Part shown: in pieces, positions 25,929 to 36,394 of the stretch | Position numbering within the stretch: position 1 is the first letter of the stretch | Layout of the letters: every line of letters starts with the position of its first letter | NCBI GenBank assembly: GCA_017460065.1 | Contig: JAFUBT010000009.1 | Coordinates: forward strand, 19,906 to 83,905 | Reading direction: 5' to 3' | DNA from: Candidatus Saccharimonadota bacterium | GTDB lineage: Bacteria; Patescibacteriota; Saccharimonadia; Saccharimonadales; Saccharimonadaceae | Length of the DNA: 64,000 nucleotides | Notes under the pieces: generated by a model | Databases searched by the model: none | Told to the model about the DNA's origin: nothing | The model's input: only the letters and a program-made list of their open reading frames with translations | Made by a program: the position numbers and the translations under genes

Positions 25929-27191
25929 ATGATTGATTTCAAGTGTAATCTTGGGAAATTTGTTGATACTTCGGAATATGACGCAAAATTAGCTGAGGCG
26001 CGTAACTATGTCGCCAGAGCGCAACAGGATGCATTTGGTGGCTGGGTGAATCTGCCTATACGCTACGACCGTGAAGAATTTGCGCGGATTAAGCAAGCGG
26101 CGGCTCGGATTCAGGCCGATTCAAAATACTTGGTATGTATTGGTATTGGCGGTAGTTATTTGGGGCATCGGGCGGTGATTGAGGCTTTAGGCGGCGAACG
26201 AGGTAAGACGAAGATTTTGTATGCAGGCAATTCACTTAGCGCGCGCGCGTTGGGGGCGGTCTTAGCGGAAATTGGCGAGGATGATTTTTCGGTCAACGTG
26301 ATTTCAAAATCTGGTACGACAACTGAACCGGCCGTGGCTTTTCGGGTGCTGAAGCAAAAACTGATTGCTAAGTACGGCGAAGAGGGGGCGGTAAAGCGGA
26401 TTTATGCCACAACCGATGCCGTGAAGGGCGCATTGCACGACGAGGCACAGGCGAAAGGCTATGAGTGCTTTGTAGTGCCAGATAATATAGGCGGAAGATA
26501 TTCGGTTTTGACGGCGGTGGGCTTGTTGGCGATTGCCGCGGCCGGTTTTGATATTGATGCGTTAATGGATGGCGCAGAAGAGGAGCGCGCGGCGGTAATT
26601 TCGGATGGCGGCAAAGCGGCGGAGTATGCGGCGTTGCGCAACGTGTTGTTGGCGCAAGATTATAATATTGAGATTATGGCGAACTTTGAGCCACAGTTTG
26701 CGCAGTTTAACGAGTGGTGGAAACAATTATTTGGTGAGAGCGAGGGTAAGGATGGGCGGGGAATTTACCCGGCGAGCGTGGTCAATTCAACGGACCTGCA
26801 TTCGATGGGGCAATATATTCAGGAGGGGCGGCGAAACCTATTCGAAACTTTCGTTGAGATTGCGGCGGATTATGCTGCTCTACAAGTACCGCAATCGCAC
26901 GATGACTTGGATGGCCTGAGTTATCTGGAAGGCAAGGAGCTGGACTACATAAATAAGACAGCGAATGCAGCGACACGAGAGGCGCATTTGGCGGGCGGTG
27001 TGCCGGTGTTAGAAATTGTCATGCCGGAGCTTAGCGAGCGTGCCATGGGTGGATTGATTTACTTTTTTGAAATGAGTTGTGCCTTGAGTGCCTATGCGCT
27101 AGGGGTAAACCCGTTTGACCAGCCGGGAGTTGAAGCGTACAAAAGACGGATGTTCGAATTGCTTGGCAAGCCGGGTTACGAGCAGGTTTAG
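25929..27191 (+). CDS. pgi: Glucose-6-phosphate isomerase
   Basis: This glycolytic enzyme interconverts glucose-6-P and fructose-6-P. The 420-aa protein is of the short bacterial type. Substrate-binding signatures are present: VCIGIGGSYLGHRAV, VISKSGTTTEPAVAF and GGRYSVLTAVGLL. The conserved C-terminal Lys region is seen in QPGVEAYKR. It has a GGAGG Shine-Dalgarno and lies 21 nt behind the DUF4367 gene. It converges on eno with only 7 nt between the stop codons and no terminator. Confidence 0.97.
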   Translation: MIDFKCNLGKFVDTSEYDAKLAEARNYVARAQQDAFGGWVNLPIRYDREEFARIKQAAARIQADSKYLVCIGIGGSYLGHRAVIEALGGERGKTKILYAGNSLSARALGAVLAEIGEDDFSVNVISKSGTTTEPAVAFRVLKQKLIAKYGEEGAVKRIYATTDAVKGALHDEAQAKGYECFVVPDNIGGRYSVLTAVGLLAIAAAGFDIDALMDGAEEERAAVISDGGKAAEYAALRNVLLAQDYNIEIMANFEPQFAQFNEWWKQLFGESEGKDGRGIYPASVVNSTDLHSMGQYIQEGRRNLFETFVEIAADYAALQVPQSHDDLDGLSYLEGKELDYINKTANAATREAHLAGGVPVLEIVMPELSERAMGGLIYFFEMSCALSAYALGVNPFDQPGVEAYKRRMFELLGKPGYEQV

Positions 27192-27198
27192 GGGGTAA

Positions 27199-28497
<1,299 letters not shown>

Positions 28498-28653
28498 TGA
28501 ATGCCTCTTTCTCCCTTAATGCCTCACAATTCGAAAGTTTCTTATCTGCTAACTATTATAGCATAAGCAAAATTGATATATTTTGTATGTTTTTGCAAGA
28601 AACTATGTTATATTTTTAAGCAGAAGCATTTTTTGAAGGAGGAGAATTTTCCC

Positions 28654-28980
28654 ATGGCCACAAAGACCGCCGCGAAAAAAACCACAACTAGCCGTAAGAC
28701 TGCCGCGAAAAAGACCACTGCACGCAAGAATGCTAGTCGCATGCCAATGTATTTGACGAAAGAGAAATACCCAAATGAGCACCAGGTCACTGGTAAATAC
28801 AAGTTCTTTTATTGCTTGTTTGCTTTGACGACGATTATCTTTGCCGTTTTGGCAGTGTGGCTGTTTGTTTTTTCGAGCGAAATCTTGAATAAGTATGAAT
28901 CGATTGAGGCTTGTGCTCGTACGCATGGTGCCACTTGCGAAGTCCGCATTAACGACGACAGTGTAAACGTGGAGGAATAA
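28654..28980 (+). CDS. Small membrane protein with histone-H1-like basic tail
   Basis: This 108-aa protein begins with about 30 residues of Ala/Lys/Thr repeats (TAAKKTTTSRKTAAKKTTAR), like histone H1 or AlgP tails, which may bind nucleic acid at the membrane. One helix follows (about 52-73), then a short exported acidic end with two cysteines seven residues apart (EACARTHGATCEV) that could form a disulfide. A longer frame upstream exists, but the strong GAAGGAGGAG Shine-Dalgarno sets the ATG at 28654. The next gene starts 8 nt after the stop, so the two form an operon. Confidence 0.75.
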   Translation: MATKTAAKKTTTSRKTAAKKTTARKNASRMPMYLTKEKYPNEHQVTGKYKFFYCLFALTTIIFAVLAVWLFVFSSEILNKYESIEACARTHGATCEVRINDDSVNVEE

Positions 28981-28988
28981 TACTTAGG

Positions 28989-31082
28989 ATGGGCGACGAA
29001 GATTTTGGCTTGGGCGGAACGGCGGATGCCGCCGCCCAGCCAAAGCCAGTCGAGATGTCGACGGATGAAGAGGCGCGGGCTGAAGAGGCGTTCGTAGATG
29101 ACGCCGAAGACAAGGTGTTTAATCCTTTCGTAGAAGAGGAGGAGATACCGCAAACTGAAGAAGCTATTTTAACTGAAGCGGATATGGAGATTCCGGGGGC
29201 AGTCGGGTCCGGTAAGCTGGAAACGATTGTACCAAATAATCCAATTAATAACGAAGAGACTCTCGGTCGGGAGCGGAATGTTGATATGGGTGCTACAAAG
29301 TTAGAGGATTTGCAGTCCGATATTGATATTCGACCAGATCAGCAGGAGGAAGGAATGGCTGCTAAGGGTGAGTCAATAAAAGTAAATATAAGAAAGAGGG
29401 AGGCTATGCAACCAGAACAGGGCGCAGACAAAACAGAGGCAAACCGAGATTTGTCGGCAGAGATGGATAATCTGCTTAATGGAGATAACAACGATATTAC
29501 GGCTGATGAGGTCGAAGGGCCTACGTCTTGGGTTGATGTTGTAAAAAATACAACACCAAAGACAAAACCAGCAGCTAAAGAGACTTCTGTGACAGCGCAG
29601 CCGAATACGCCAGCTCCTACTGGCGATTTGGCCAACGGGGCCAAAGAAGACCCCGCAAATTTAGAGCAGACTAGCGAAGCCGCTGAGGTGCAGCCGAAGA
29701 AGAAAAAGAAAACTGGTTTAGTGTTAGCGATTGTATTTGTAATACTACTGTTGTGTGGCGGCGTAGCGGCGATTTTGTATTATAACTGGCATGAATCGAA
29801 GGACAAGATGTTCAGCGATGCAATGTCGAAGCTGCTGCTGGTTGATAACGCAGACGGTAAGCTCACGAGCACGGCGAATGGCTTGGGCTTGCATAGCTTG
29901 AAGGGTGTGACCAATATCGGCTACAAAGATGTCGCCGAGTACTCAGAGGACGATTATTACCCGGCAAAAGTTGGCAGTAATGCGAATTTCGAGCTTAGTA
30001 TTAATGGTTTAAACGCTGCTGCCAAGATTACCACGGCCGAACGATATAATGATGATTCCGAGACGAGTAATGACGTCGAGGCAAGTTATATTGAGGGCGG
30101 GAAGGTGTATTTGCGGCTCAATAAGTTGGACGCGTCGGGAATCCTGAATGCTGTAACGGGTATAGGTGTTACGGCGGAAGAGGAAACGGAAGACGGTGTG
30201 GCTGCAGTAGAAACAGAATACGATACCTTTAAGAAGCAATACGAAGCAGTTGCCGAAAATGCCGTAATCGGGCAGTGGATTGAAATTTCGGATGAAGCCC
30301 TAAAGGAAACGCTGGGTGATATTTATCAGAACGACTACATTAGCTGCGTAACGAATAACTTTGAGAAAGCGAGCGCTGAGGTTAAGCAGAAAATGCTTGA
30401 TGCTTATCGCGAAAATAGTTTCCTCAGCGTAAGCGACCGGGTGGATAATCTAAACGGCGCCAAAAGTGGGCTGGCTTACTATGAAGCGATAATTGATAAG
30501 GAAAAGGCGAAAGCGTTTGCAAAGGCCGTTGAAGATATTGATGTGGCGCAGGACATTGAAAAGTGTTTTGAGAGTGCCGAAGAACAAGATTCGACTGAAG
30601 CGACAAATGATGCTGCTGGTTTGGAATCCGTCGAAGATGAGATAGGCAGTTTGGATGAGACGATTACGACGGAATTAGACATGGACTGGGCCGATAAGGT
30701 ACACGTGTATCTTGGGATTAAGCCTTGGACGCACGAATTAAGTCATGTCGTGATGACGGGCGAAAATGATACACGGAGTCTCACGGCTAACTTTGACTTG
30801 GGCTATGAGGCCGTGACGGTAGCGGCACCAAGTGACGCCAAGACCATTAAGGGGATCTTTGAGACGATATTTGAAGAGCAGAAGAAACTAGCTTTGGATA
30901 ATCCAGAGTTTTATGTCCAGATGATTTGCGAGGGCGATACTTCTGAAAGTTGTCCGACCGAGGCTCAGGCTGAATTAACTGAACTCGAAACGGCTAGCTT
31001 TGATGAGTATTGGGCTGCGTTCCAAGACAGTTTGACTAGTAAGAGTACCGTAGCAGAAGAAGAGGTAGTTTTGGCCGAGTAG
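28989..31082 (+). CDS. Large membrane-anchored surface protein, unknown
   Basis: This 697-aa protein has about 235 residues of very acidic, disordered sequence, then a KKKKK stretch and one membrane helix (about 240-262), then an extracytoplasmic domain of about 430 residues with no motif I recognise. That domain contains isolated Cys pairs (YISCVTNN, IEKCFES, MICEGDTSESCP). Acidic exported regions alternate with predicted beta segments. It follows the small basic-tailed membrane protein; the acidic tail here and the basic tail there could interact. A terminator closes the pair. Confidence 0.78.
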   Translation: MGDEDFGLGGTADAAAQPKPVEMSTDEEARAEEAFVDDAEDKVFNPFVEEEEIPQTEEAILTEADMEIPGAVGSGKLETIVPNNPINNEETLGRERNVDMGATKLEDLQSDIDIRPDQQEEGMAAKGESIKVNIRKREAMQPEQGADKTEANRDLSAEMDNLLNGDNNDITADEVEGPTSWVDVVKNTTPKTKPAAKETSVTAQPNTPAPTGDLANGAKEDPANLEQTSEAAEVQPKKKKKTGLVLAIVFVILLLCGGVAAILYYNWHESKDKMFSDAMSKLLLVDNADGKLTSTANGLGLHSLKGVTNIGYKDVAEYSEDDYYPAKVGSNANFELSINGLNAAAKITTAERYNDDSETSNDVEASYIEGGKVYLRLNKLDASGILNAVTGIGVTAEEETEDGVAAVETEYDTFKKQYEAVAENAVIGQWIEISDEALKETLGDIYQNDYISCVTNNFEKASAEVKQKMLDAYRENSFLSVSDRVDNLNGAKSGLAYYEAIIDKEKAKAFAKAVEDIDVAQDIEKCFESAEEQDSTEATNDAAGLESVEDEIGSLDETITTELDMDWADKVHVYLGIKPWTHELSHVVMTGENDTRSLTANFDLGYEAVTVAAPSDAKTIKGIFETIFEEQKKLALDNPEFYVQMICEGDTSESCPTEAQAELTELETASFDEYWAAFQDSLTSKSTVAEEEVVLAE

Positions 31083-31101
31083 CCTAGCTTGAAGTCTAAC
31101 T

Positions 31102-31132
31102 CAAAATACCCGCCACTGAGGTGGGTATTTTG
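31102..31132 (+). terminator. Rho-independent terminator
   Basis: Positions 31102-31114 pair with 31120-31132 in a 13-bp stem with one G-U pair and a 5-nt loop. The arms start in AAAA and end in TTTT, so it may work both ways. Confidence 0.85.
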
Positions 31133-31153
31133 ATGCGGTATAATAAGATAAGC

Positions 31154-32440
31154 ATGAAGATAACGATGACGGAGCGCCAGAAAGAGCATCTTAAAGAACT
31201 GCCGGCCGAACCGGGGGTGTATTTCCATAAAAACCGCGCAGGGGAAGTGATTTATGTTGGCAAAGCGGCCATTCTGAAGAATCGGGTGCGACAGTATTTT
31301 CAGTCGCCAGAACGAAAAGATGCAAAGACGCGGGCGTTGGTGGCAGAGATTGATTATACTGATTGGATAGTAGTGGACACCGAAATGGATGCTTTGTTCC
31401 TCGAGAGTGAAATGATTAAGCGTTATATGCCCAAGTGGAATATTTTGTTGCGCGATGATAAGACGGTCAGCTATGTACGCATCGATATGAAATCTGAGAT
31501 ACCTTACGTCTCAATGACGCGAAACCCAGATGATGATGGAGCGGAATATTTCGGGCCGTATTATGGTAAAACGGCAATTACGCGGGCTTTGCGAATTTTG
31601 CGCAAGATATTTCCTTATTACGACCGACCGTATACTGGCCGTAAGACCTTGAATACGGATTTAGGCTTGACACCGGGGATTGAGGTCGGCAAAGTGACGC
31701 CAAAAGAGTATAAAGCGAGCTTACGGAGGTTGATTAGCTACCTGAAGGGTAACCGCAAGAAGTTGATTCGGGAAATTGAAAAACAGATGTATGAGGCCGC
31801 CGCTGTGGGTGATTATGAGCAGGCGGTAGTACTGCGCAACCAGTTTTTTGGCTTGAAGGGGATCAATACGAAGATTGTTTTCTCGGATAAGGAATTTCTG
31901 GACATTTCGAGCGATCAAGCGTTGCAGGAGTTGCAGGAGGTGCTGAACCTAGCAAAAGTGCCAGTGCGCATTGAAGGCTTTGATATTAGCCATCAGTCCG
32001 GAATGAATGCGACTGGTTCGATGGTATGTTTTATTAATGGTGTAGCGGATCGGACAAAATATCGGCGTTTTAAGTTGCGAAAGCAGCAGAACAATGACAC
32101 TGAGAGTATGCGTGAAGTAGTGACGCGACGTTTGCGCCATCTGAAAGACTGGGGACGACCGGACTTGATTGTGCTGGATGGCTCGGTGGGACAGTTGTCT
32201 GCGGTGTATCCTGAATTGTCGGCGGAGGGCATTGCGGTGATTGGGCGCGACAAGAGTGGCGACCATGGAAGAAATGCGCGCGTGCGGATTGTAGTACCGT
32301 GCGACGATGGACAATACGAGATGTTAGAACTGGCCAAAGATGGGCATTTAGCAAAACTAATTGCACGGATTGATGATGAGAGCCATCGCTTTGCAATCCA
32401 ATACCATATTTTACTAAAACGGAAAAATGCCCTAAAATAA
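31154..32440 (+). CDS. uvrC: Short UvrC excinuclease subunit
   Basis: UvrC makes both cuts in nucleotide excision repair. The 428-aa product has the N-terminal GIY-YIG nuclease (PGVYFHKNRAGEVIYVGKA), a UVR-like helix pair (near MYEAAAVGDYEQAVVLRNQ) and the RNase H-like domain (IEGFDISHQSG, DLIVLDGSVGQLSA). The C-terminal (HhH)2 DNA-binding domain is missing; normal UvrC is about 600 aa. The cysteine cluster that holds an iron-sulfur site in many UvrC proteins is also absent (NTDLGLTPGIEVGK occupies that place). TATAAT at 31139-31144 lies 9 nt before the ATG. Confidence 0.9.
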   Translation: MKITMTERQKEHLKELPAEPGVYFHKNRAGEVIYVGKAAILKNRVRQYFQSPERKDAKTRALVAEIDYTDWIVVDTEMDALFLESEMIKRYMPKWNILLRDDKTVSYVRIDMKSEIPYVSMTRNPDDDGAEYFGPYYGKTAITRALRILRKIFPYYDRPYTGRKTLNTDLGLTPGIEVGKVTPKEYKASLRRLISYLKGNRKKLIREIEKQMYEAAAVGDYEQAVVLRNQFFGLKGINTKIVFSDKEFLDISSDQALQELQEVLNLAKVPVRIEGFDISHQSGMNATGSMVCFINGVADRTKYRRFKLRKQQNNDTESMREVVTRRLRHLKDWGRPDLIVLDGSVGQLSAVYPELSAEGIAVIGRDKSGDHGRNARVRIVVPCDDGQYEMLELAKDGHLAKLIARIDDESHRFAIQYHILLKRKNALK

Positions 32441-32448
32441 GGATAAGT

Positions 32449-32826
32449 ATGATAAAGCGACAGATCCTAACATTTCTACTGCGCTGGCTGTTGTCGAGCA
32501 TTGCAATGTATATTTGTATTGTTTGCTTTGCGGAATTTAAAGAGGGTCATGAGTACTTGCAGAATTCGTGGCAGTACTATGCAATGGCCGGCTTGGTGTT
32601 TGCGTTGATTAACAGTTTCGTGCGACCAATTGTGACGATTTTTGCCTTGCCGGTGCTTTTTATTACGCTAGGAATTTTCACCATTATTATTAATGCGGCA
32701 ATGGTGGCGTTAACGATATGGATTATGCCAAATGTAACGATCAGCTTTTGGGGGGCAGTGGGTGGCTGCATAGTAATCTCGATATTCAATTACCTTGTCA
32801 ATTTAGTGTTGCCTGATGTAAAATAG
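32449..32826 (+). CDS. Phage-holin-family small membrane protein
   Basis: This 125-aa protein has four predicted membrane helices and matches the pattern of the DUF360/'phage holin family 4' group (LINSFVRPIVTIFALPVLFITLG). Despite the name, these proteins are widespread housekeeping membrane proteins of unknown role and need not come from a phage. It lies 8 nt behind uvrC and just ahead of secG. Confidence 0.82.
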   Translation: MIKRQILTFLLRWLLSSIAMYICIVCFAEFKEGHEYLQNSWQYYAMAGLVFALINSFVRPIVTIFALPVLFITLGIFTIIINAAMVALTIWIMPNVTISFWGAVGGCIVISIFNYLVNLVLPDVK

Positions 32827-32830
32827 GACT

Positions 32831-33052
32831 ATGAATGTAGGCGTGTTTTTAAATATCACAGTTTTCACTTCGGCGGTGCTATTGATTTTGTTAGTTTTAC
32901 TGCAGCAGCGTGGGGCGTCTTTGGGCGCCGGTTTTGGCGGTTCGGGCGAGTTGAATACTGAGCGCCGTGGGCTCGAAAAATCTTTGTACGACACGACGAT
33001 TGTTGTGGCGGTGATTTTCGTGCTGTCGATTTTATCAATTCTAATTATCTAA
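32831..33052 (+). CDS. secG: Protein translocase subunit SecG
   Basis: SecG supports the SecYE channel. The 73-aa protein has two membrane helices joined by the glycine-rich loop typical of the family (LLQQRGASLGAGFGGSGE). TAAAAT at 32819-32824 ends 6 nt before the ATG, so it may have its own leaderless promoter inside the end of the preceding gene. Confidence 0.9.
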   Translation: MNVGVFLNITVFTSAVLLILLVLLQQRGASLGAGFGGSGELNTERRGLEKSLYDTTIVVAVIFVLSILSILII

Positions 33053-33055
33053 TTA

Positions 33056-34843
33056 ATGAAACAGCAGTCGAAAAGAGTGGGCGCAAGTGCAGCTAAGGGG
33101 CAAGATAAGGATTTTTTGACGCGCGCTAATGAGTTGGGTGAGAAGGCGGGCGATCATTTTTCGACACTGTTTATTCGGCGACTAAAAAATGTCCGGGAAG
33201 TGCGGCTTTGGGTGGTCGAGTGGGCTTTGCTGGTGGCGGTAGTGTTTTTACTGACCATTGTGCAAATATTCTGGTATGCTTCATCTTACGAAACAACGGC
33301 TTTTGCCGAAGGTGGTGATTATACCGAGGCGAGCCTGGGCGAGGTTAAGACCATGAATCCGCTCTATGCTAGTACAAATTCCGAGAAAACGATTGCACGA
33401 CTGCTGTTTGCGAACTTGGTGTCGCCAGATGAGTCTGGCCATAGCGGTATGGAGCTGGCGAAGAGCGTACGCATGGATGAGACGGGGAAGAACTGGACGG
33501 TGACCTTGCGCGATAATCTAAAATGGTCGGACGGCGAGCCGATTACGGCGGAAGATATAATTTATACCATTTCTTTAATTGACGACACGACGGCCAATAC
33601 GACGATTTTGGCGGATTTTTCACGTATTAAACTCGAGAAAGTGGACGACTTAACGGTGATATTTCATTTACCGTCGGTTTATAATGACTTCGTTGATAGC
33701 CTAGAATTCCCCTTGGTGCCGGCGCATATTCTGAAGGATGTCAGCCCGGCTCTAGTATACGAACACAGTTTTTCGAGTGAGCCAGTGGGGTCGGGGCCAT
33801 TTTGCTATAAAGCGATACAGACCGGTGGTGGAAATAATCGCTACCTGCAGATGATCTACCTGAAACGAAATGATTTGTATTTTGGTGGTAAGACGAAGCT
33901 GGCGAGCTTTAATTTGCGCACTTATGATGACGCAGCAAAGATAGTAGACGCACTGAATGACGGAATAATTAGTGCAACAGCAGAAAGTTTGCCGGCAGAG
34001 TCGGTGCGTACCAGGAACCATCGTGTAACGCTCACGAACGGGGGACTGTATGCCTTTATGAACACCAAGAGTGACATCTTGAAATCGACCGTTGTACGGC
34101 AAGCGATTCAGCGAGGCGTAGATATGGCGAAATTGCGTGAAGGGCTAGACGCAATGCGTTACTTGGATTACCCATTTATTGAGAGCCAAGAGCCGGAGCT
34201 GCATTATCCAGAATTGCCGAGTTACAGTGTGGATGAAGCCAAGAAGTTGTTGGGTGAGAGCAAGTTGTATTATGACGAGAGTGGCCAGCTGTATGGTGAG
34301 GATGGCGTAACGGCCAATTTGTCTTTAGCGGTACGTAAGCGCCAGCCGGCACAGGGGATTGCTGAGGCTTTTGCTAAGCAACTTGAGGAGCTTGGCTTTG
34401 AGGTGTCGCTGAAAGTGTTTGACGATACGGCGCCTAATATGGATTTCTTTGCGACAGTATTGCGACCGCGCGATTACGATATCTTGTTCTACGAGGTTGA
34501 CTTGGGTGTGAGTGCAGATGCATTCGTGTATTATAGTTCGACGCAGATGAGTGGGGCGGGGTGGAATTTTAGTAATTATAGTAATGCGCTGGTGGACGAT
34601 GCCTTGCTGACGGCGCGGACGACACTAGACGACGAATTGCGTAGCCTGAAGTTGAACGCGTTCTTGCAACGATGGGTAAATGAGGTGCCGGCGATTGGTA
34701 TTTATCAGTCGGCGATGGATTATTACTATCAAGATAATTTGCAAATTTATGCTGATAATGCGCGATTTACGGACGCCTTGGACCGTTTTCGGGACGTGAA
34801 ATACTGGGCAAGTAGCCGCAGCGAAGTGAAGCAAACGCCGTAG
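33056..34843 (+). CDS. Peptide ABC transporter substrate-binding protein (SBP_bac_5)
   Basis: This 595-aa OppA/DppA-like protein binds peptides outside the cell. The family pattern is clear: LGEVKTMNPLYASTNSEKT, SVRMDETGKNWTVTLRDNLK, WSDGEPITAEDIIYTI, and the C-terminal DYYYQDNLQIY region. Instead of a lipobox it has a 60-residue basic cytoplasmic start and one membrane helix (about 60-82), so it is held as a single-pass protein. No permease or ATPase genes are nearby. It starts 3 nt after secG. Confidence 0.9.
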   Translation: MKQQSKRVGASAAKGQDKDFLTRANELGEKAGDHFSTLFIRRLKNVREVRLWVVEWALLVAVVFLLTIVQIFWYASSYETTAFAEGGDYTEASLGEVKTMNPLYASTNSEKTIARLLFANLVSPDESGHSGMELAKSVRMDETGKNWTVTLRDNLKWSDGEPITAEDIIYTISLIDDTTANTTILADFSRIKLEKVDDLTVIFHLPSVYNDFVDSLEFPLVPAHILKDVSPALVYEHSFSSEPVGSGPFCYKAIQTGGGNNRYLQMIYLKRNDLYFGGKTKLASFNLRTYDDAAKIVDALNDGIISATAESLPAESVRTRNHRVTLTNGGLYAFMNTKSDILKSTVVRQAIQRGVDMAKLREGLDAMRYLDYPFIESQEPELHYPELPSYSVDEAKKLLGESKLYYDESGQLYGEDGVTANLSLAVRKRQPAQGIAEAFAKQLEELGFEVSLKVFDDTAPNMDFFATVLRPRDYDILFYEVDLGVSADAFVYYSSTQMSGAGWNFSNYSNALVDDALLTARTTLDDELRSLKLNAFLQRWVNEVPAIGIYQSAMDYYYQDNLQIYADNARFTDALDRFRDVKYWASSRSEVKQTP

Positions 34844-34849
34844 GCGTGA

Positions 34850-34878
34850 TTTACAAATATATCCAGATATGGTAGCAT
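34850..34878 (+). promoter_or_regulatory. Promoter of tRNA-Leu(GAG)
   Basis: TTTACA (34850-34855), 17 bp, TGG-extended TAGCAT (34873-34878). Confidence 0.7.
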
Positions 34879-34888
34879 AAGGGCAGTT

Positions 34889-34979
34889 GCGCCCGTGGTG
34901 GAATTGGTAGACACGCTAGCTTGAGGTGCTAGTGGCCACTTGTACGGCTGTGCTAGTTCAAATCTAGTCGGGCGCACCA
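34889..34979 (+). tRNA. tRNA-Leu (anticodon GAG)
   Basis: Acceptor GCGCCCG / CGGGCGC, anticodon stem CTAGC / GCTAG with loop TTGAGGT giving GAG, a long variable arm, T loop TTCAAAT and an encoded CCA. It reads CUC/CUU codons. Confidence 0.95.
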
Positions 34980-34993
34980 AAATTCACAGCTGG

Positions 34994-35016
34994 AATCGCC
35001 TATCTGGGCGATTTTT
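34994..35016 (+). terminator. Terminator after tRNA-Leu(GAG)
   Basis: AATCGCC (34994-35000) pairs with GGCGATT (35007-35013), followed by a T-tract. The remaining gap to 35175 shows a TGG-extended TAAAAT at 35143-35148, probably the promoter of the next gene. Confidence 0.8.
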
Positions 35017-35175
35017 TCTTCTTGTTCGCCGGCTAGGCGCGCTGCGAATAAAGAAATCTCCCACCTAGGCGATCCCCACTGCGAATTTAAGAGGAAAACA
35101 CCGATTTCTCAGTTTTTATTTCTTTGGATAACTTTTTTGTGGTAAAATTTAAGCATAAGTATAAGCGAGGGTGTG

Positions 35176-36066
35176 ATGAGAAAAATATTTGCAGCCGGAT
35201 TGGTAGTTATGGTGGCTTGTTGCGTGGCTCCGATGTTGGCTGGGGGAGTGTTCGCAGAGTCGGAAGCGAATAGTGAATTTGAATACGACAGTTATCTAAA
35301 TTTTGGGCAGTTGTCTGAATTAGGCGGTAGTTATACCGATAGTTTCAAGGTGCGCAATAACGGCGAAACGGAATTGAAACTGGAGCTGAGTATCGAGCCG
35401 AGTCGCTTAGACGGCGTGAGAGATGAAAATAAGTTAGCATCTGATTGGTTGGCCTTCGTAGGCGGCGCCGTAAGGCAGACCGTACCGGCGCAGGAGGAGA
35501 AAGATATTCGGCTGCGGGCGACATTGCCAGCGGATGCGGCGGCCGGTAGCCAATATGCGACGGTAAAAATACTTATAAACGGCGAGATAGAGCATTATGT
35601 TGACGTGCGTCTAGATGTGATGGGCGACGATTTACGTTATAACGGGACATTGCGGCATGCGGGCGTGAGCGCGGTGAATTTTGGTAAAGAAATCAAGGCG
35701 ACGGTGGTTGCAGAGAACCAGGGTACGGGTGGATTCCAGCTTAAAAATTTTGTTCAGTACAAAAAAGGCCTGAACGGCGCTGCTGAGTGGACGACCTTGG
35801 TGGATGAGACTGCAGAAGTCGCGCCTGGCGCTGAGGAGCGTTTGGGAGACGATAAGAGCTATGAATTGGGCTATGGCATCTTCAGTGTGGAGCAGAAGAT
35901 TAGTTACGTGAACGCCGATGGTGAATTAATTGAACAGACGAGGGCGCAGACTGTCGTTAATTGCCCACTCTGGTTAGCTCTGGTTGTTGCTGGCGTGATT
36001 GTGGGGGCTGTGGCTATTGTTATTGCACTAAAACGTCGCAGGGGAAAGCTTGCCGCAAGCGCCTAG
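35176..36066 (+). CDS. Secreted type I membrane protein with Ig-like region
   Basis: The 296-aa product has a signal peptide (MRKIFAAGLVVMVACCVAPML, cut probably after GGVFA), an exported beta-rich region in which SDSFKVRNNGE-type phrases and KATVVAENQGTGGF resemble DUF916/alternative Ig folds, and a C-terminal membrane helix (about 264-285) followed by KRRRGK. There is no LPXTG. I take the ATG at 35176; a GTG codon lies directly before it. The GCGAGGG sequence upstream is a plausible Shine-Dalgarno. The partner or ligand is unknown. Confidence 0.75.
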   Translation: MRKIFAAGLVVMVACCVAPMLAGGVFAESEANSEFEYDSYLNFGQLSELGGSYTDSFKVRNNGETELKLELSIEPSRLDGVRDENKLASDWLAFVGGAVRQTVPAQEEKDIRLRATLPADAAAGSQYATVKILINGEIEHYVDVRLDVMGDDLRYNGTLRHAGVSAVNFGKEIKATVVAENQGTGGFQLKNFVQYKKGLNGAAEWTTLVDETAEVAPGAEERLGDDKSYELGYGIFSVEQKISYVNADGELIEQTRAQTVVNCPLWLALVVAGVIVGAVAIVIALKRRRGKLAASA

Positions 36067-36081
36067 GTTAGATTGAATAAA

Positions 36082-36108
36082 AAATTACCCGTTGTAGGGT
36101 AATTTTTT
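36082..36108. terminator. Bidirectional terminator
   Basis: AAATTACCC (36082-36090), a 6-nt loop, GGGTAATTT (36097-36105) and more T. It can serve the gene at 35176 and the opposing tRNA-Lys. Confidence 0.85.
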
Positions 36109-36119
36109 GATTCCAATTT

Positions 36120-36196
36120 TGGTGAGTCCGGTGAGACTTGAACTCACGACACCCTGCTTAAAAGGCAGGTGCTCTAACCAGCTGAGCTACGGACCC
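36120..36196 (-). tRNA. tRNA-Lys (anticodon UUU)
   Basis: Acceptor GGGTCCG / CGGACTC (one G-U), anticodon stem CCTGC / GCAGG with loop CTTTTAA giving UUU, T loop TTCAAGT, CCA encoded. Confidence 0.95.
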
Positions 36197-36219
36197 AATT
36201 TATTTGGCTAACATCTGAT

Positions 36220-36247
36220 ATTATACGCCCTTTTAAGAGAAAAGCAA
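36220..36247 (-). promoter_or_regulatory. Promoter of tRNA-Lys
   Basis: Minus strand TTGCTT (36247-36242), 16 bp, TATAAT (36225-36220). It sits back to back with the tRNA-Val promoter. Confidence 0.65.
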
Positions 36248-36262
36248 GCTTTGGGCTTTTGC

Positions 36263-36291
36263 TTGCACAAAACAGGGGAAAGTGGTAAGAT
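36263..36291 (+). promoter_or_regulatory. Promoter of tRNA-Val
   Basis: TTGCAC (36263-36268), 17 bp, TGG-extended TAAGAT (36286-36291). Confidence 0.68.
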
Positions 36292-36302
36292 GGTGGAGTT
36301 AT

Positions 36303-36379
36303 GGGCGGTTAGCTCAGTTGGCTAGAGCGCGTCTTTGACGTAGACGAGGTCAGAGGTTCAAATCCTCTACCGCCCACCA
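36303..36379 (+). tRNA. tRNA-Val (anticodon GAC)
   Basis: Acceptor GGGCGGT / ACCGCCC, anticodon stem CGTCT / AGACG with loop TTGACGT giving GAC, T loop TTCAAAT, CCA encoded. Confidence 0.95.
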
Positions 36380-36394
36380 CTTTAGGGTCCTAAT

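Noticed and set aside
32449..32826. Prophage remnant because of a holin-family protein
   Set aside because: The family is widespread in non-phage contexts and no phage gene lies nearby.
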